Part shown: positions 13,201 to 24,667 of the stretch, one piece after another
Layout of the letters: every line of letters starts with the position of its first letter
How positions within the stretch are numbered: the first letter of the stretch is position 1
Origin: Amia ocellicauda
Taxonomy: Eukaryota > Chordata > Actinopteri > Amiiformes > Amiidae
DNA length: 64,000 nt
Direction of reading: 5' to 3'
NCBI RefSeq assembly: GCF_036373705.1
Contig: NC_089864.1
Coordinates: forward strand, 4,982,001-5,046,000
Notes under the pieces: generated by a model
What the model was told of the DNA's origin: nothing
Seen by the model: the letters and a program-made list of their open reading frames with translations, nothing else
Database searches by the model: none
Position numbers and translations under genes: made by a program

Positions 13201-16200
13201 CCAGAGGATCCCCAGGATAAATCTCCCTCCCTCCCTCCCTGCCTGCCTGCCTGCCTGCCTCACCTCAAGGTTGTGTTCAAAGTAGCTGAGCGCAGAGGGC
13301 TTGAACTGACTGTACACGCTGTCCAGATACTCCCGGAATGCTCTTTCCTCACGGGCCAGCAGCTGCTCTTTCGACATCCCATAATCCCAGGCCGGTCTCT
13401 TGGGAAAATCCAGCACTGAGGGACAGAGGGAGAGTTAACAGAGACGCACTGATCGATTCCCGGACTGAACGCTACAGCACAGTGACAGGACAGCTTGGAG
13501 ACTTTGCATACTATTAGATCATTGACCCAAGGACCTCATCTAAACACTCATCACTGTAACATCATCTCGTGAACCCTGTGCGTACATGCCGTGTCTTTCC
13601 CACGCACCGGACGATCACTGGTGTCCACGTGGTGCTGGATCGAACGCCCTGGTCGAAAGTTATTTAAATCAGCGGTTTTGCCTCGAGCTGCGATTGGGGA
13701 GCCGCCGCACGGAGCCCAACGAGCTCCAGAGAGGAGAGGGGGAGCTCCATCAGTCAAGGAGTCTCAGGCCGACTCTGCAGTCCGTCGTGTCCAAACAATC
13801 GTGTGCAAAAGAGCTTTCAGAAGGCCGTTCTACCAATCGGGGTCACTTAATGACCCGAGGATCAAATCCGGTCTGTTCTTAATCTCAGACAGACCACTTC
13901 AACATGGCAGCCACAGAATTAGTTTGTCCTCTCCAGTTCACAAAGGAGTATTTTGTATTTGAATGAACTTATAATAACGTATTTATTTGTGGGAGCACAC
14001 CATCTCTACCAGTATTCACTTTGGAGTAGCAATTTCAAAGTCGTTAAGCTATTCGTTATGTATCCATCGATGCTGCAGGTAGCTCAGGGTAGGCATGCAG
14101 CACAAGCTTTTAAACAACAGAAAGAGATAAACTACACATTACCTATAAAGTTGATTCTGACCTACCAGCCTCCCCCCAACACAGCTTTAACAATGCTAGT
14201 GTCCAGCTCAATTGAATCCAAACTGGCCTGGTGTTACCCAAAGCGCCTGACTTCAAGCCTTTGACACATGAAGTGTGTCATCTCACCATCCCACCCACTC
14301 CTCCTCCCCTCCCCCCGCTCCCGAGCTCCTGACCTGAGCCGGGCCTGTAGATGGTCTCGATGTTGATCTCCAGCTCTTCCTCGGGAACCGGCTCAAGCCT
14401 CTTCTCCCTGGCCGCCTTCTTCCTCTTCTCCACGTCCTCGCGGCTCTCCTTCTCGAAGTGCAGCCGGAACCTAGACAGCGTGGACGAGAGCAGAGCCGTG
14501 AGGCGAGACTGATCCCAGGTAACACACAAAACCCGAACCATGACGAACGGGCATCTCATAAAGGCCTAACCCCCCTGACCCCCGAAGAGAAGCTTGTTCT
14601 CCCACACAAATAGATTCAGAACAAGGTCATGTGATCAGCAGCTTCACTGATTTGACAGGTTTCTGTAAACTCAAAGGATTCAATTAATAAAAATAAAAAC
14701 AATCGGTTATTTAATTATTTCAGCCAGGTACTGGCATGGAAAAATACAACCATCTGATTTTTCCAATCCTGTAGGGCCACGGTACAGTACAGTGTCTTCT
14801 GGTTCACAGTTCAGCCCAGCTATCAATTACATAACTAAACGAGTTAGTATCTTAATGAGTCGAGAGAGCTTCACCAATGGCTGTATCTGCCTATTCAATC
14901 TGATGGATCGGGCCCCGGCAGGACCAGCGCTGTCGCTCACTTCGACACAGCAGCAGAAAGACAGACAAGAACTTCTTACTCATGGGGTCAGTCAATTAGT
15001 TTCCTCCTCCTAAGCTTGGTACGATCGCAGCGAGACGTCACAGCGGATCAGCATCCCTCCGTGACTCTCCTCACTGCGACGCCACGGACACTGCATTACC
15101 GGGATTCTGCGAGCACATCTCTCCCGGCCTCAGTGCCGTGCCACTCCGGCCACATCTATTAAGCCCCTCTGTCCGCCTCCATCGTTCACTCGGTGGCCTC
15201 CTCCCCAGCGCGGCGCTCTTCAGCGAGCCGTGCAGTCATTGTGCCCGAAGCAGAAACCTCTCCCCTCTCTGGCTCAAGTGTGCGCTGTGGGAGGCGATGC
15301 TCATCCACTCTCTGGACCCCTATACTCTGTCCTCAGGCTCAGGCTGCTTAATGAAAATCCTGCCCTGAACCGTCTCCAGTGATTTAGCCGCAGACTAACT
15401 CAAATCAAAGGTCCCATTATAACAATTATAGTTTAATTAGGTCTATTATCGTTATTGGATTTACAGCACAGCTGGAAAGAAGGAGCAGGACAGGAGGTCA
15501 AGATAAGAGAGAAGAAAAGGGGAGGACAGGAAGAGCGGCGCAGGAGGAGGACAGACAGGACGGACAACTGGAATAGGACCGGAGGAGCCAACCCTACGCC
15601 TTCCAGCTCACCGGTTGGGGTCGTAGCCCCTCTCCCGGGCCTGGCGCTGCAGGGGCTGCTGGTTGATCCGGCGCACATCCAGGGAGAGGGACTCGCTGTC
15701 AGAGGTGTCCGAGTGCCCCTCCCGCCGGTCCACGCTGCCGCTGCGGCTGTTGGTGGCCGAGCCCACATCCCCTAGACAGAGAGAGACAAAAACGTGGGGC
15801 TTCCTTTAAATACCCTGCATAGAAGCTAGAATGCTGAGAGAAGAAAAATATATATAAAAAATAGTACCACACAAAACTCAGCTCAGCACAGCAGAAAGCA
15901 ATTGCTGACGAAAGTCTCCAGCCCCCCCAACCTTAACTCATTACACTGGATCCCTCGCCTGCTTCTGTCGGCTGAATCTGCAGTATTTTAGTTTAAAAAT
16001 CGCCATTTCAAAAAACTTCAATATACCGCAATGTAGCAGATCCGCCAAATTTAATACCGTTCAATATTTCCCGTACGGCGTCGGTCTATTTTGCTGCCCC
16101 AGTGGTATACCCTGAATGCATCCCAGGGAGATCCCGTGTGTGAGTGTGAGAGAGACACTGAGGAATCAATTGTTAATTCAAATTAACCAAAAGCCAATAC

Positions 16201-16530
16201 TTGTAAACAAAGCAATCAAACAGAACTATTTAGAGCACCTAAACCTGGCCAAAGCAATCAGGCATTTGTCAATCGTAGCCTGGGTGTGCACAAGTTTGTG
16301 GAATCGCCGTACAGCTGTTTGACCTCAGTCACGCCGCTGACCGAGCTCCCACCACACCTCACCAACAACTCCCTTCAAGGCAGGAAACGGTTAATATATC
16401 GACACAGGCCGACCGCATTGTGGTACAATGACTCCGCACTGAGCCGGACAGGGGGAGAACAGGAGTATTGCACAGTACAGCACTGCCAGCCCGACTGCAG
16501 CACAGAAACACTGCGCCTCGCCTGAGGGTA

Positions 16531-16571
<41 letters not shown>

Positions 16572-17734
16572 ATGCATACACAGCAACTTCAGAGACGGCC
16601 CTTACAGTAGCACTGACTAAAAGGAGACCCACAGAAAGTACTGCCCTGTGTCTTTTCAAGATAAGGAAAATCTCCACAAGAAAATTGGATTCCACCATTT
16701 TCTCATTACTTCATTAGTATTAGCAAGAATGCTCCTCTGTGCTTGCAAACTACTATCTAAGCAATAGACAAAGTGCTTTTAAGTAGACCGGGCATACAAA
16801 AATACTCCAAAATGTTAATTGCATTGCACTTAAGGCAAAGCTTGTTGTTCTACTTTTGTTTTACTGTTTTTTAGCAGTTTGTGTCTTGTTACAACTACTT
16901 TCTCAGGCTACTGCGTTTATAAACTGTAGGTTTTAGGTGTAGGTATTGTAGTAACCCCTAAAACAGTGGTTTTCAAACCGGTCCTGAGTACCCCCTGCCC
17001 TGCTGGGTTTTGTTCCAACTGAGATCTTAACTGCTTAATCGAATCCTTAATTGACTTAAAGCAATATACCAATTAAGTAATTAAGACCTAGGCTGGAACA
17101 AAAACCAGCAGGGCAGGGAGTACTCCAGGACCAGTTTGAAAACCCATGCCTTGTCCCTAATTCTCCCCCAAATCAACATGCACTCTTTTAAAACACTGCA
17201 AACTCAGCCAGTCGGACTGTAATGCACACAGCAAAACGAAAATAATGTGCAATCGCTTTCTGTGGAGGGAAAACAAAGTCTCTGTGAACAAAACCCAACA
17301 GCAGCTATTGTGTGTGACTTTTCCATTCGGGGCCCCGAGTGGAAATTTCCAGAGACAGACGCACATTGCACACGCAGCAGCACCGGCCGTGTGTGTTGTG
17401 TGCTGTGCGTTGTGTGCCGTGTGTTGTGTACTCCGTCACAGTGCAGACACACAAACCTGCTACACAACACACACTGCACCAGTATGTCGGGATTTGGAAA
17501 TAACAGTAGATAACGGGAGAGGGTGTGAAATATAGCGTGTAGGAAGGATAGCCCTTAACTAGACAGAAGTTCAACACAGACCTTTCAGCCACTGACGCAG
17601 GAAAACACACAACCGCGACGGACACTAATTGCAATTCAGTGAAGCCCGCAGCCGCACTCGCCTCTCTTCTTCTCCCGCTTGTCCTGCAGCTGCTTCTTCT
17701 TCTGCTTGGCGCTGAAGGGCTTCTTCCTCGGCAT
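10247..17734 (-). CDS. gnl1: GNL1, circularly permuted nucleolar-type GTPase
   Basis: Complete gene in 12 coding exons (minus order): 17734-17662, 15771-15612, 14470-14334, 13415-13264, 12690-12619, 12354-12147, 12052-11954, 11850-11647, 11366-11188, 11080-10912, 10771-10631, 10512-10247. Lengths sum to 1860 bases and phase is kept at every junction, giving 619 residues (human GNL1 is about 607). It starts with the basic MPRKKPFSAKQKKK tail. The GTPase motifs are in permuted order, as expected for the YlqF/YawG class: G4 NKID (about residue 223) comes before the G1 P-loop GFPNVGKSS (369) and G3 DCPG (413). The C-terminal exon is strongly acidic. Family members are linked to ribosome biogenesis in the nucleus and nucleolus. 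Intron 1 must use a GC donor (17661/17660) for phase to hold. In mammals the gene lies in the MHC class I region. Identification is essentially certain. Confidence 0.96.
16535..16568. repeat. (GA)n microsatellite in gnl1 intron 1
   Basis: Uninterrupted GA dinucleotide run in the first intron of gnl1. Confidence 0.95.
16964..17148. mobile_element. palindromic hAT-type MITE in gnl1 intron 1
   Basis: Same family as the element at 980-1306 but shorter. The left end is CAGTGGTTTTCAAACCGGTCC and the right end carries the complementary GGACCAGTTTGAAAACC. The arms include CCCTGCCCTGCTGG / CCAGCAGGGCAGGG around a short AATTAAGTAATTAAG centre. The right terminus is slightly degraded and a target duplication is not clear. 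Confidence 0.65.
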
Positions 17735-17960
17735 GGTCGCTGGCTCGGTCGCTCCAGGTGTGTCCCGGGGCCGTCTGGGTCGCCGCTGGCCGGGTCTAAT
17801 CCGAGGCGCACCGGAGTGGCATCCTCCGCAGCCGCCGACTCCACGACTCCATAGCCGCTCCTGGCGCTGGCGGCGGGGCGGGCGCAACCATCGTCATCGC
17901 AGGGGGACCGGCTGGGGGGCGGCTTCTTAAAACGTCGCACACAAACGTCGTCACGCTCGT
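17735..17960 (-). promoter_or_regulatory. gnl1 CpG-rich promoter region
   Basis: GC-rich stretch with many CpG dinucleotides directly 5' of the gnl1 start codon, typical of a vertebrate housekeeping promoter. No TATA box is evident. In mammals GNL1 shares a head-to-head promoter with PRR3; I see no PRR3-like coding sequence on the plus strand here. Confidence 0.5.
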
Positions 17961-18632
17961 ATTTCCTTCACATTTAGTAAACGCAATTACACCAGAACAC
18001 GGAGAGTTTGTTAAAGTGTTTCTTTTTGGAAATCGATTCATTATTTTGCAGGACTGTAAAACATAACCTCCTATAGCTCTGTAATGGCACCGGCCTCAGT
18101 GGAGGGGGACAACCATAACTAGTTTGGGCACCCGGGGTTTATTCTGCATCACAGAGACCCAGCCGAGCGCTGAGCTGTACTGAGTCAACGAAAGAGTGCG
18201 GCTATTATTATGCCCCTCCAAATAACATGAAGACATATTTTAAATGCAGTAGCTGCAAATGCACACCCAGTTTACCACGGTTTGTATATGCACGGTCAGT
18301 AGTAGCTGTAATACCACTAAAGTCGAATTGATAACTAACAAAAAATCAGAAACTGTTAGTAGATTCTGATTCGATGTTAGTTATAAAAAAACACACCAAA
18401 GAAAACACAAAATGAGATGGCGACAGTAAAGAGCAGCTGAAAGGCAAATGCATTAAGGAACTACAGTGATATTAGTTTCGATGATTTGTGTGCACTTTTG
18501 GGATCTGCGCACATATCGCCCTCTGGTGTTTGATTGCATTATCTTCACTTACAAATACATACACAATTCCGTTAGAGAGTCATGTTGGTTTCAGTTTAGG
18601 TATTACAGAAAGATCGGTGTACAACGTCTTTA
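17961..18632. other. intergenic, nothing recognised
   Basis: AT-rich sequence between the gnl1 promoter and the Tc1 element. There is a short local inverted repeat around 18318-18387 (ATTGATAACTAAC... / ...GTTAGTTAT) and no coding signal. Confidence 0.5.
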
Positions 18633-19708
18633 TATATACAAGAAACGTCCTCTCACTTTCAACTGCTTTTATTTTCAGTAAATATTTGTATGAACATAAA
18701 GATTCAACAACTAAGGCATAAACTGAACAAGTTTCACAGACCTGTGACTAACACAAATGGCATAATGTGTCCCTGAACAAAGGGGGATCAAAATCAAAAG
18801 TAACAGTCAGTATCTGCTGTGGCCACCAGCTGCATTAAGTCCTGCAGCGCATCTCCTCCTCATGGACTGACCCAGATTTGCCAGTTCTTGCTGTGAGATG
18901 TTACCTCACTCTTCCACCAAGGCACTTCCTGGACATTTCTGGGGGAAATGGCCCTACCAGAACTCACCCTCCGATCCAACAGGTCCCAGACGTGCTCAAT
19001 GGGATCGAGATCCGGGCTCTTCGCTGGCCATGGCAGACACTGACATTCCTGTCTTGCAGGAAATCACGTGCAGCGCAGGTGGGTTTGTGCCCATAGGCGA
19101 CGTTGTTGCCGGTGATGTCTGGTGAAGACCTGCCTTACAACAGGCCTACAAGCCCTCAGTCCAGCCTCTCTCAGCCGATTGCGGACAGTCTGAGCACTGA
19201 TGGAGGGATTGTGCGTTCCTGGTGTGACTCGGGCAGTTGTTGTTGCCATCCTGTACCTGTCCCGCAGGTGTGATATTGGGATGTACCGATGCTGTGCAGG
19301 TGTTGTTACACGTGGTCAGCCACTGCGAGGACGATCAGCTATCCTTCCTGTCTCCCTGTAGTGCTGTCTTAGGCGTCTCACAGTACGGACATTGCAATGT
19401 ATTGCCCTGGCCACATCTGCAGTCCTCATGCCTCCTTGCAGCATGCCTCAGTCTGTCAGTAGAAATGTCTCTTTAGTGTCCTAAGTTTTTATACTGTGAC
19501 CTCAATTGCCTACCGTCTGTAAACTGTTAGTGTCTTAACGACCGTTCCACAGGTGCATGTTCATTCATTGTTTATAGTTCATTGAACAAGCATGGAAAAC
19601 TTTGTTTAAACCCTTTACAATAAAGATCTGTAATTTCGATTTTTACAAAATTATCTTTAAAATGTAGTGTCCTGAACAAGAGACATTTCTTTTTTTTTCC
19701 TGAGTATA
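18633..19708 (-). mobile_element. Tc1-like transposon, internally deleted
   Basis: The ends are inverted copies: left ATACAAGAAACGTCCTCTC, right GAGACATTTCTTTTTTTTTC followed by CTGAGTATAT. The body matches a Tc1 family I recognise from salmonids and other fish. On the minus strand, 19064-19249 encodes an N-terminal transposase piece (SAQTVRNRLREAGLRA ... TRHHRQQR). Sequence then jumps from the TRHHRQQRRLWAQTH region to the C-terminal region near 19075, so the segment that would hold the catalytic DDE residues is missing. The element is therefore non-autonomous. It separates gnl1 from the B30.2 gene. Confidence 0.8.
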
Positions 19709-19957
19709 TAAAAATAAACATGATCTGCACAAATATAGTTGTAATGCAGGCTGTCCCCCCCTGCCATACATCCTGCTGTATATAACCAGACCTGAGACAA
19801 TGAAAAATTGGCTTGTGCCCCTTTTATCAGTCATTCTAAGGTAAACATAAAATAAAAAGGATTGATAACAGCCCACAAAAAGAAGCACAGTAAGTGAAAA
19901 AACAAAAGCAATTAGCAATCTCCTTCTTATCTCTCTCAAATTAAAATGCAAAAGTTC

Positions 19958-19963
19958 TTTATT
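19958..19963 (-). terminator. polyadenylation signal of the B30.2 gene
   Basis: AATAAA on the minus strand (context CCACAATAAAGAAC), about 225 bases beyond the stop codon at 20188-20190. Confidence 0.55.
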
Positions 19964-20187
19964 GTGGTATAAGCATGGTTTACGCAGAAGTATTCCCAAA
20001 GCAAGTACATAACGTTTTTAGTGGAAAATGAGTTTGTTGCCCCAAGAACTATGAAGTTGACCTTTATCTACAGCAGATGCCTATCGGTGCTGGAGTCCAA
20101 CAGTCCTGCAGGTGTTGCAGACATCTCTCAATCATCAATTACTAAACACCTGGAACACATGGGAATTCTGACTAATTCGGCCAAAGA

Positions 20188-23153
20188 CTAAAGACAGGGG
20201 GCCACACTCAGAGGGTCCCAGTTGCGGCCCTCAAAGCAAATGCAGGGACTGAGGTAGGGGTACAGTGTCTCCTTGAAGCAATCCGAGAAGGTAAAGAGAT
20301 GGGTCATGTCTTCGGAGTCGTAGAAGGACACCTGGCCCCCCTGGTGGTCCAGGTACACCCCCACCCGCTTGGGCTTCTGCTGCAAGGGGAGGACAGTCGG
20401 CAAGGGCCCCAAAGCCCAGATTTGGCCCCCGTTGATCAAGGCGAAGACCCAGAGGGCTTGCTTAGGAGACGGGACGAACCTCCCTTTCCTGTCCAGGGAC
20501 TTGCCGGCTACTCCCAGGTCCCAGTCCGTCTTCTCGCCCACCTCTACCTCCCAGTAGTGTCTCCCAGAGGTGAAGCCCTGCGCGCCAACCACGGCCAAGT
20601 ACCGGCTGAACCTGTCCTGGTTATCGGGGATAGTTTGCGGGCTGTCCCCTACCTGTACGCTGGTCAAACAGGAAGACAGGGTGAGATCAGGGTGAGCGGT
20701 GTTGGGGTCCAATTTAAGTGACGCCAGGCCTGAAAGCAAAAAGGAAGAAATCAGAATGGCCCATCCCGTCCTGTTCTTTTGTTTTTTAAGGTTCCTGTTA
20801 AGGGGGTGCTGGAGTATCTAGCTGGGGCGAGTTTCTGGCTCCGTGGTCACCCAGATGTTTGGAGGCGGGACGGGATTCTGAGATTGCGGTGGAGAGCGTG
20901 GGAAGAAAACGTGGAAACACATGAAACCAAATGATAAGAACAATGGAAAAAGTAACCAGAAAATGTAAACCTGGTTGTAGGACAGTCTTCATCTTCTTCC
21001 ACACCTTGTATTGCAAGGGCCCCAGGCACTCCCCAGACAGCTGCTCCACCTGGATGGCTTTCGCACTGCTTATGAAGGACTCTGTGCTGAGGTCAACACA
21101 AGGAGGCAACGAGTCAAGTGGTAAACTCAATTGGGAAACTCCCCAGTAACAGCTTGCAAATGCAGTGTTGTGAGAATGGAGTGTGGGTGAATTCGATCTG
21201 GTTGTAAAGCTCTGCAAGTGTGGTGGCATTTCTTACCTCTCCAGAACATCTCGGACACTCTGTAGAGACAAGGAAAAGAAAGAACACAGCACTTGGGTTT
21301 GGGATTCTTTGCAGGAACAGCGAGAAACAGGTGGACAAGTTAGAGCTCTCCTGACATTGTGCCACGACTTATAAACGTCAAACCAAGTCAAGTGAAGAAA
21401 TCCCATATGGAGAATTCATACATGTACAATATATATGTACATGTACAAAACTATATGGTATATTCAACATACAATATATGGATTATTTAAAATACATTTT
21501 AAATCAATCCCATGTATTTTAAATATATAATTTTGGCATATGAATAATATAAGGTTAACGCATCTTCTACCATCTATTTATATATGTCTGCTTATTGCCT
21601 TCTCACCCAGGGCTGCCAGGGGGAGTCTCTGCCTCGGGGCCCAGGGGCCACTGAAGGGCCCATGCCTGAACTACTCTACTTTATAAATCCCCTTTTTAAC
21701 AGCAAAGCAGAAATCCTCCATTCTCATTTCCTCCTTTTACATGGTGCATTAAAGCACACTCCCCTCAGCTGCCCTGCCTGCACTTCCGCTGCTCTTTTAT
21801 AGCTGTCATAGATATTTGTTGATACTTAATTTCCTTTTTTGTTACATTTCTCCTGTGAGCAAAGAAAAAGAGCATGGCTGCTGTGCTTTGTGTATGAGCT
21901 CGTTACCACCCTAATTTAGGGTTTCCTGTTCAGATCGGTCTGATAACAAGTTTAAAAGGAGAGAGGAATGTGGCGAGGGGGCGAACACAAAGCTCGTTTG
22001 CCCTAGGGCTGGCTCCCGGTGCCCCTGCTCTCACCTGCAGCGTTTCTGCAGTGTCTTGCACCTCTAACCCCCTGGCTGCCCGCTCCAGCTCTGCTCTTTC
22101 ACGGGCGATCTGGGCCTGGCTCTCTCTCAGTCTCTTCAGCAGATCGTCCCCCCGATCCTTCAGTCTCGACAGGACACTGTCTTCCTCTTGGTGGACAAAC
22201 CTGACCATCTGCTCCAGCTGCTCTTGGACCCAGTCCTGCGCCCGCTCCTCCAGCTCCTGAGACCCGGGGAAGCAAGGGGGAAACTGGCAAGACCCCCATA
22301 CAAGTGTGCTCCCTTTTTTTGAATGTACAGTATATGAACACACACACGTTATATTAGAGGTCTGCCAGATGCCATTTTGCATCTAAAAGCTCAGTTTTGA
22401 ATGACTAAGAATTACATTTTCTGACCAAAAACTTTTGTTTGGATGATTTCTCTCCCAAATAAATAAATACATAAATAAGGGGGAAAGACAATTGGTATCC
22501 TTTTATCTTTCTCAGAAAAAACAGCTAATCAGGAATTCTCTTTCAGTGACACAGATCAGCTAACAATTCTGGATGTCATTGCTTATCCTGACTACACTTC
22601 CTCAACAATATTTAACTGCAGTTTAAAGTATCTGGCCCTCACCTCTAATGCACGGATCTTCTGCGCAATGTCCGTCAGTTGCTCGTCTGCTTTGTCCATT
22701 TGCAGCTTGGCACTTTCTGACAGCTGTTCCTGCAGTGGGAAGGAATCAGTAAGACACTAAAATCAGTCCCCTCTCATTTTACTGTATATACACACTCTCT
22801 CACTCACACACACACACATACAGGATGATTACAAGGTTAGTTGGGGGATTGCAGTAACTGTATAGTTTAGAAACTACAGTGGGGAGCAGTGATATTCAGT
22901 CCACTGCATGAGAAATAATCGAGGCATGAGCAATAGTAGTAGAGTAGTAGCAGCAAAATGCAGAAATTGCAGTAACAGCGGTCAGTGGTAGTACTGTAGT
23001 AGCTGCAGCTATTGTAGTAGCAGAACAATAATAAAGGTCCCATGTCTTTACCCTGGGGCTTAACATCACTCGGTCTTTGGTGTCCTCTTCCCTGTCGCCC
23101 GTCAGTCTCAGGCCGACTCGGACCTCTTCGAGCTTCTTCAAGAGTTCGTCCAT
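20188..23153 (-). CDS. TRIM-derived coiled-coil / B30.2 (PRY-SPRY) protein lacking RING and B-box
   Basis: Six exons (minus order): 23153-23052, 22729-22643, 22256-22035, 21259-21237, 21086-20971, 20729-20188. The sum is 1092 bases in consistent phase, giving 363 residues. Exons 2-6 copy the class IV TRIM layout (about 96, 231, 23, 116 bases, then SPRY), including the diagnostic 23-base mini-exon. Residues 35-137 form a heptad-rich coiled coil. Residues 184-363 are PRY (LDPNTAHPDLTLS) and SPRY (GRHYWEVEVG, LGVAGKS, VSFYDSEDMTHLFTF). Such B30.2 domains bind protein or nucleotide ligands, often in antiviral defence. The first exon starts ATG directly after a (CA)n run and encodes only 34 residues. 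Upstream to 24.6 kb there is no RING or B-box cysteine/histidine pattern. Either the gene has lost its ligase half or the first exon is internal and the 5' part has decayed. Confidence 0.8.
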
Positions 23154-23330
23154 CTGTGTGTGTGTGTGTGTGCACAAGAATAGAGACCGGATTTGACTTA
23201 ATATGTCGCTTCATATTCAAATATCTGCCTGAGCATTTCGTTATTTAGACAAAGGATGCCCACACATTCATGAATATTAGTTATGTGTGTATGCAGTCGT
23301 CTACAAAGGAACAGGTAATTAATCAAGGGA

Positions 23331-23660
23331 CCAGTCTGGGCCCTATCCTATAGTCCACACAGCACCGCTCCAGTCTGGGTCCTATCCTATAGTCCACACA
23401 GCGCTGCTCCAGTCTGGGCCCTATAGTCCACACAGCGCTGCTCCAGTCTGGGCCCTATAGTCCACACAGCGCTGCTCCAGTCTGGGTCCTATCCTATAGT
23501 CCACACAGTGCTGCTCCAGTCTGGGTCCTATAGTCCACACAGCACCGCTCCAGTCTGGGTCCTATCCTATAGTCCACACAGTGCTGCTCCAGTCTGGGCC
23601 CTATCCTATAGTCCACACAGCGCTGCTCCAGTCTGGGCCCTATAGTCCACACAGCGCTGG
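23331..23660. repeat. minisatellite of nine 39/34-bp units
   Basis: Tandem units begin CCAGTCTGGG(T/C)CCTAT and end AGTCCACACAGCGCTGCT. Long (39) and short (34, lacking five bases of the duplicated CCTAT) units alternate as L L S S L S L L S. The nine units account for exactly 330 bases. It lies just upstream of the B30.2 gene. Confidence 0.95.
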
Positions 23661-24149
23661 GTGGCTAGGGTTTCTGTGTGGGGTAGAAAAAGTTGAGAAA
23701 TAATTGGGGATAACAAATGAAGAAAATCCAAAAACAATGCTTGTAAAATCTTTTTCATTTCACTTTGAAATGTTAATGGTACTTGTTCTAATGTTTACAG
23801 ATTGTGCCAGAAGTTCACTCTTTATCTTGTGATCGCAGCCAGGGGAGCTGTCGGTGCTTTACATACACAGGGAGAGCACAGAGTCCAATTTAATAGCCCC
23901 CTGTCCTCAGAGAGTTGCACTTGTACTCTCTTGTGTAACCAGTTGGCTTCTGTGGTAACAGGGTGTGAGTTTGAGAGCGGACTCTCTATCAGAACCTCCC
24001 TGGTAGTGTAGACTAGCTATGTGAGGAACTGGGAAAGTGTGTGAAGACGAAGATTAACAGCCAGTGTCTCGGTCCGTGTTCTCGCACAGATAGTCAAATT
24101 CTGACCTGCAGGAGGTTTAACTTTAGCTCAGTCAGTTTCTGTGCCTGGT

Positions 24150-24437
24150 GTACCAGTGAGTGTGACGCTACAGGGACACGCGGACCCGGGACACGAATGG
24201 AAATTGGGCTTCAAGACATTCAAGACAGAAAACAGGAGACACTTCTTCACACAGAGAGGCGTCACAATCTGAACAAACTCCCCAGCGATGTGGCTGAAGA
24301 CACAATTTGGGAACATTCAAATATAGACTGGATAGGATCCTTGATCATTTAGTTATTAATGGACACCAAACGAGCACGATGGGGCGAATGGCCTCCTCTC
24401 CATTGGACACTTTCTTATGTTCTTATGTTTCTTATGT
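24150..24437 (+). mobile_element. 3' end of a non-LTR (LINE) retrotransposon
   Basis: A decayed copy of a common fish LINE tail. It translates in pieces to the end of the reverse transcriptase ORF (ETLLHTERRHN, NKLPSDVAED, DWIGSLI). It continues with the characteristic GGGGCGAATGGCCTCCTCTC and ends in tandem TTCTTATG repeats, a typical LINE 3' tail. Only the last few hundred bases are present (5' truncated). Confidence 0.7.
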
Positions 24438-24667
24438 AAACACCACAATGCCAATGAAGGTGCTTTTAGACATTCTTTAATATATTAACACACCATTGGA
24501 TGCACACGCTATCACTACACTATTCATAAAAAACAAAACAATAAAACAGTTCCAATATGAATCAGGAGTTTATTCCGACTCTTCTATTATTAGCTGTATT
24601 TCAGTAATTATGTGCATATGGACTTACACTGTTACCTTCTGAACATGCAGGTAGCTCAGTGAGAATA

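Noticed and set aside
17735-18632. PRR3 head-to-head with gnl1, as in mammals
   Set aside because: No proline-rich or zinc-finger coding sequence found on the plus strand next to the gnl1 start.
20299-20721. 140-codon plus-strand frame
   Set aside because: Antisense shadow of the SPRY exon.
23331-23660. CRISPR-like array
   Set aside because: Units are contiguous tandem repeats without unique spacers, in a vertebrate genome.
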